Of a stretch of DNA of 5,291 nt, positions 2,922 to 5,291 are shown one piece after another; the first letter of the stretch is position 1, and each line of letters begins with the position of its first letter. A program made the position numbers and the translations under genes. Under the pieces are notes generated by a model. It worked only from the letters and a program-made list of their open reading frames with translations. It was not told the DNA's origin and ran no database searches. This stretch comes from an uncultured Eggerthellaceae bacterium (GTDB lineage Bacteria; Actinomycetota; Coriobacteriia; Coriobacteriales; Eggerthellaceae), in the NCBI GenBank assembly GCA_910585565.1, contig CAJUFC010000178.1:1-5291 (forward strand), written 5' to 3'.

Positions 2922-5291
2922 ATGGGATATTCTCATCCTGAAGCACCAGCCTCGCTGGTTCCGCGAGGCGTAGGGGCGGAGCTTCAGCCCGCCCGCCGCC
3001 CGCAGGGCGGTCGGGAGGTCGGTGCCCGCATCGTCTCCGTCATGCTGGCGATGCTGCTGGCGGTGACGATGCTGCCGGCTGCGGGCCTGTCGTCCGCCTA
3101 CGCCGACGAGCCCGTCGAGCGCCCCGCCACGTCCGGCGGGGACGTGGCGCTCGAGGGCGCGAACGGCGCTGCAGGCGAGGCTGCGGCCGCGTCGCAGGCG
3201 CCTGTCGCCGAGACGCGCGAGGACGGCATGCTCGCGGCCGATGGGCTCATGTATACGGTCGCCGACGGCGGGCTCGCGCTCGTCGGCTTCGACGGCGAGG
3301 TCCCCGAGGGCATGCTCGTCGTGCCGGCTGCGGTCATGCTCGACGGCCGGGAAACCCCGGTCGTCGCGATAGGCCTCGCCGAGGGCCAGGCCGCCGACAA
3401 GGTCGTCGTCCTCTCGCTTCCGCAGAGCATCAAGGACATCGACACTGCTAGTCTTGCGTCCGCGTTCCCGGCGCTGCTCTCCGTGGAGGTCGCGGGCGCT
3501 CCCTCCTCGCTGCCGGTCGCGGCCGGCGCCGCGTCCGTGCGCGCCGCCTACTCCACCTCGGGAGGCATGCTCTTCCGACCGACGAGCGTGACGGTGCAGG
3601 CTGACGACGGCTCCATCGAGTCGATCGAGTGCAAGGAGCTCCTGTGGGCGCCGCCCGCGCTCGTCTCTGCCCGCATCCCCGTCGAGTGCCGCGCGGTCGC
3701 CGAGGGCGCCTTCGCCGACGTGCGCGACCTCAAGACGGTCGTGGCGTTCGGCACCATGGAGCGCATCGCCGAGGGCGCCTTCTCCACCGAGCAGATGGAG
3801 TCCGCCAAGGTGGTCGTCCCGCAGGCGAGCCCGGCGGTGACCGACGCCGAGCGCGTCAGCGCCAACATGGCCCTCATGGGCGACGCGGGACAAAAGGAGA
3901 GGAGAAGCGCCTGGCACGAGGCGGGATGGAGGACCGACGACATCGTCATGGGCAAGCCCTACGGATCGCTCACCGAGACGGTGGCCGTGACCGACGAGGG
4001 CGCCATCGAGCGCACGGAGCTCCAGCTCGTCTCCTACCCCGGCGCCCACGAGAGAGCCATGGACCTCAAGAAGCCCAACGACGACGGCGTGGTCGAGCAG
4101 GCCGAGTGCGGCCTCGCCTTCACCGTCAAGTCCGACATGACCGCGAGCGTGACCTGGCAAGGCGACAAGACCGCCACGCCCGCGCACGTCGACATCCCCG
4201 CCGCCATCGTCATCGACGGCGTCACCTACCCCGTTGCCGAGATAGCGCCAAACGCCTTCGAGGGCGCCGTGTTCCTGCAGAGCATCAGCATCCCCGATGG
4301 CGTTACTGCCATAGGCCAAGACGCCTTCAAGGACTGCCCCAACCTGACCGAGTTCGCAGCGCCCTCCATGTTGCGTCGGACTGCCGAAGCAGCGCCCGAC
4401 GACGCTCCGGAGGGTGAGACAAATCCCCCGATCCCGTCTCAGGAGCAAACAATCTTTTCTGATGACAGCATATCGCCATACCTCAGCACGAATAACTCAC
4501 TGAGGATGTATCTGAATTTACCGCTGGCAAAATCAGTCAAAATTCAAACAGTAGTGAATATGGTGGTCACTGTTGTGAACGATTACGAGTTTCTGTTTTC
4601 TACGACGCGAAACGACCTGACAGGTTATTGGGGTGCTTACGTAACGGCTGATGGCCAGGGGGTTTATCGTTTTCACCACGCTAGTGGTGGCACCTTCGCA
4701 ACGGTGTCTATTCGACCGCCTAGTGGTTATGCCATTGCGGGGTTTGGCGCAGGTAATCAAACCTTATCGACAGAAGTAAATTCATATAATGAGATTGGAT
4801 ACGTGACGCTGGTCAGGGCTGAGTCGGTTGGGACTTCGCCGCTTCTTACCACCAATTCCTTCGCCGGCACTGGCTCGGCTGCGACCGCTGCTCGCAGCGA
4901 CCACAATCACGACGGCACCTATGCCAAGGTGACCGACCTCGGCAGCTACGTGACCACCTCTGCCCTCGACGGCAGGAACTACATCACCAAGGCCGTGTCC
5001 GACCTCGACAACTTCTACGACAAGGCCAAGTTCAACACGATCTCGTACGAGGGTCTGGACGAGGCAGACTACGCAGGCGCGCTGCCGACGTTCTACGTAA
5101 ATGACGCTGCCAAGCTGCCGAAGGTGCCCGAGCCCAGGCGCGAGGGGCACGAGTTCCTGGGGTGGACGTGGAGCGGGCAGGCGACGCCGACGAAGGACCC
5201 GGGTTCTGCGTTCTCGGGCGGCGGCGCGGTAACTCTGGTCGCGAACTGGGACGAGACGGATCCCGAGACCCCGGAGGCCAAGCACTTCTTC
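2922..5291 (+). CDS. Mosaic secreted surface protein: BspA-like LRR, phage tail-fibre-like and InlB-type modules (3' end outside window)
   Basis: The frame is open for 790 codons and runs off the window. Residues 1-61 look like an extended signal peptide: a long charged start with Arg25-Arg26, Arg31 and Arg36, a hydrophobic core at 37-56, and cleavage expected after AYA (59-61). Residues 62-105 are a low-complexity Ala/Glu linker. Residues 107-180 and 396-470 are diverged copies of one unit (GLxYTV or GLxFTV, then PAAVMLDG or PAAIVIDG, then SLPQSIKDI or SIPDGVTAI). Leucine-rich repeats of the BspA type follow a 23-residue period: EGAF at 261 and 284, NAF at 444 and DAF at 467. Residues 499-645 are encoded by lower-GC DNA. 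Residues 646-704 look like a phage tail fibre, and 705-778 form an InlB-type repeat. It is exported; a C-terminal cell-wall or membrane anchor would lie beyond the window. An adhesin or binding role is inference. The two proposed origins of the middle, phage-derived or a native module, cannot be separated here. Confidence 0.85.
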   Translation, partial: MGYSHPEAPASLVPRGVGAELQPARRPQGGREVGARIVSVMLAMLLAVTMLPAAGLSSAYADEPVERPATSGGDVALEGANGAAGEAAAASQAPVAETREDGMLAADGLMYTVADGGLALVGFDGEVPEGMLVVPAAVMLDGRETPVVAIGLAEGQAADKVVVLSLPQSIKDIDTASLASAFPALLSVEVAGAPSSLPVAAGAASVRAAYSTSGGMLFRPTSVTVQADDGSIESIECKELLWAPPALVSARIPVECRAVAEGAFADVRDLKTVVAFGTMERIAEGAFSTEQMESAKVVVPQASPAVTDAERVSANMALMGDAGQKERRSAWHEAGWRTDDIVMGKPYGSLTETVAVTDEGAIERTELQLVSYPGAHERAMDLKKPNDDGVVEQAECGLAFTVKSDMTASVTWQGDKTATPAHVDIPAAIVIDGVTYPVAEIAPNAFEGAVFLQSISIPDGVTAIGQDAFKDCPNLTEFAAPSMLRRTAEAAPDDAPEGETNPPIPSQEQTIFSDDSISPYLSTNNSLRMYLNLPLAKSVKIQTVVNMVVTVVNDYEFLFSTTRNDLTGYWGAYVTADGQGVYRFHHASGGTFATVSIRPPSGYAIAGFGAGNQTLSTEVNSYNEIGYVTLVRAESVGTSPLLTTNSFAGTGSAATAARSDHNHDGTYAKVTDLGSYVTTSALDGRNYITKAVSDLDNFYDKAKFNTISYEGLDEADYAGALPTFYVNDAAKLPKVPEPRREGHEFLGWTWSGQATPTKDPGSAFSGGGAVTLVANWDETDPETPEAKHFF
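3687..3821 (+). repeat. Leucine-rich repeat pair, BspA-like, first block
   Basis: Residues 256-300 of the surface protein carry two copies of the AxAEGAF-type unit 23 residues apart. At DNA level GCCGAGGGCGCCTTC is repeated exactly at 3699-3713 and 3768-3782, 69 bases apart. The 23-residue period and the AF pair are the hallmark of the LRR_5/BspA family. The second copy is followed by a degenerate stretch (STEQMESAKVVVP), so the block is short. Confidence 0.7.
4215..4361 (+). repeat. Leucine-rich repeat pair, BspA-like, second block
   Basis: Residues 432-480 read DGVTYPVAEIAPNAFEG, then FLQSISIPDGVTAIGQDAF and KDCPNLTEF. This is a near-ideal LRR_5 pattern, with phenylalanines at 446 and 469 exactly 23 residues apart. 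It ends the GC-rich first part of the protein, just before the compositional break near 4416. Confidence 0.8.
4416..4860 (+). other. Lower-GC insert within the surface-protein gene
   Basis: In frame with the rest of the gene (residues about 499-646), but with a sharp change in base and codon use: AAT, TTA, ATA, ACA, TCA, GTA and AAA codons that are nearly absent before it. By hand count 4441-4560 has 47 G/C of 120, 4561-4680 has 60, and 4681-4800 has 57 (about 46% overall). The product is rich in Val, Thr, Asn and aromatic residues with alternating hydrophobic runs (VKIQTVVNMVVTVV at 539-552), which suggests a beta-sandwich or fibre-head domain. I do not recognise the family. There is no stop or frameshift at either edge. 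Confidence 0.75.
4857..5033 (+). other. Phage tail-fibre-like segment of the surface protein
   Basis: Residues 646-704 contain GTGSAATAARSDHNHDGTYA. The AAT-A-RSDHxHD pattern followed by Tyr is a familiar junction motif in phage tail fibre and tail collar proteins (recalled from such proteins, not searched). It is followed by spaced aromatic units, YAKVTDLGSYV, TTSALDGRNYIT and VSDLDNFYDK, with tyrosines at 667, 676, 687 and 699, like the short repeats of fibre shafts. GC content here returns to the host level, unlike the preceding insert. Confidence 0.6.
5034..5255 (+). other. InlB-type (Listeria-Bacteroides) repeat domain of the surface protein
   Basis: Residues 705-778 read NTISYEGLDEADYAGALPTFY, then LPKVPEPRREGHEFLGWTW and GAVTLVANWDE. 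The P-x-P-x-R-x-G-x-x-F-x-G-W core followed by an ANW-type end matches the Flg_new/InlB B-repeat family of small beta domains in extracellular adhesins, often present in tandem. Further copies may follow beyond the window. Confidence 0.75.

Noticed and set aside
2624..2923. 99-codon open frame on the - strand across the gap
   Set aside because: It runs through the terminator and leader hairpins, has no recognisable domain, and shows no ribosome binding site that I can support. The RNA-like features explain the stretch better.
3629..4417. 262-codon open frame on the + strand inside the surface-protein gene
   Set aside because: It is out of frame with the clearly structured LRR protein, has an Arg/Gly-rich product without motifs, and is a product of high GC content.
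2820..4448. Very long open frame (542 codons) on the - strand
   Set aside because: It lies antisense to the surface-protein gene. Its product is a His/Arg/Gly/Asp-rich sequence with no domain, signal peptide or ribosome binding site, as expected from the G/C-ending codons of the real gene. It also ends close to where the GC-rich part of the real gene ends.
4533..4760. 75-codon - strand frame in the lower-GC insert, possibly a separate transferred gene
   Set aside because: The + strand frame stays open throughout and joins recognisable modules on both sides. The - strand product has no features.
4881..5291. Target (variable) region of a diversity-generating retroelement
   Set aside because: No reverse transcriptase, template repeat or adenine-rich lectin-type variable segment is visible. 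The C-terminus, where such a region would lie, is outside the window, so this can only be left open.

Overview
The window reads as GC-rich chromosomal DNA of a high-GC Gram-positive bacterium. The best guess is a gut or oral member of the Coriobacteriia (Eggerthella, Slackia, Olsenella and relatives). The grounds are the strong G/C preference at third codon positions, a lipoprotein-type amino-acid binding protein, a histidine kinase of the type common in Firmicutes and Actinobacteria, and a large secreted protein joining BspA-like leucine-rich repeats to an InlB-type (Listeria-Bacteroides) repeat. This is inference from sequence style; no marker gene is present. All four genes are on the + strand.

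Layout. Positions 2-550 hold the C-terminal part of a two-component sensor histidine kinase whose start lies before the window. A 187-base gap follows. Positions 738-1619 encode a lipid-anchored extracellular solute-binding protein of the polar amino-acid ABC family, and 1606-2406 encode the matching membrane permease; the two overlap or abut and must be one operon. No ATPase gene follows, so the transporter must take its ATP-binding subunit from elsewhere.

Positions 2407-2921 form a 515-base gap without a gene, and it is the most structured DNA in the window. It holds a candidate promoter (2530-2558), a nested inverted repeat able to fold into a two-part stem (2566-2654), two mutually exclusive hairpins of which the second is followed by a run of T (2658-2720), and further stem-forming sequence (2768-2881) up to a strong ribosome binding site. 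This is the layout of a transcription attenuator or riboswitch-like leader in front of the next gene.

Positions 2922 to the window end (790 codons, still open) encode a large exported surface protein. It has a long signal peptide, leucine-rich repeat segments of 23-residue period, an insert of clearly lower GC (about 46% over 4441-4800, against 82% in a counted 60-base stretch near the gene start), a segment resembling phage tail fibres with an SDHNHDGTY motif, and an InlB-type repeat at the right edge. The mosaic protein together with its possible attenuator leader is the part most worth following up.

How the parts may work together: the kinase could sense a signal and control nearby genes, the binding protein and permease import an amino acid, and the surface protein probably binds host, matrix or other cells. 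No direct functional link between the transporter operon and the surface protein is visible beyond adjacency.
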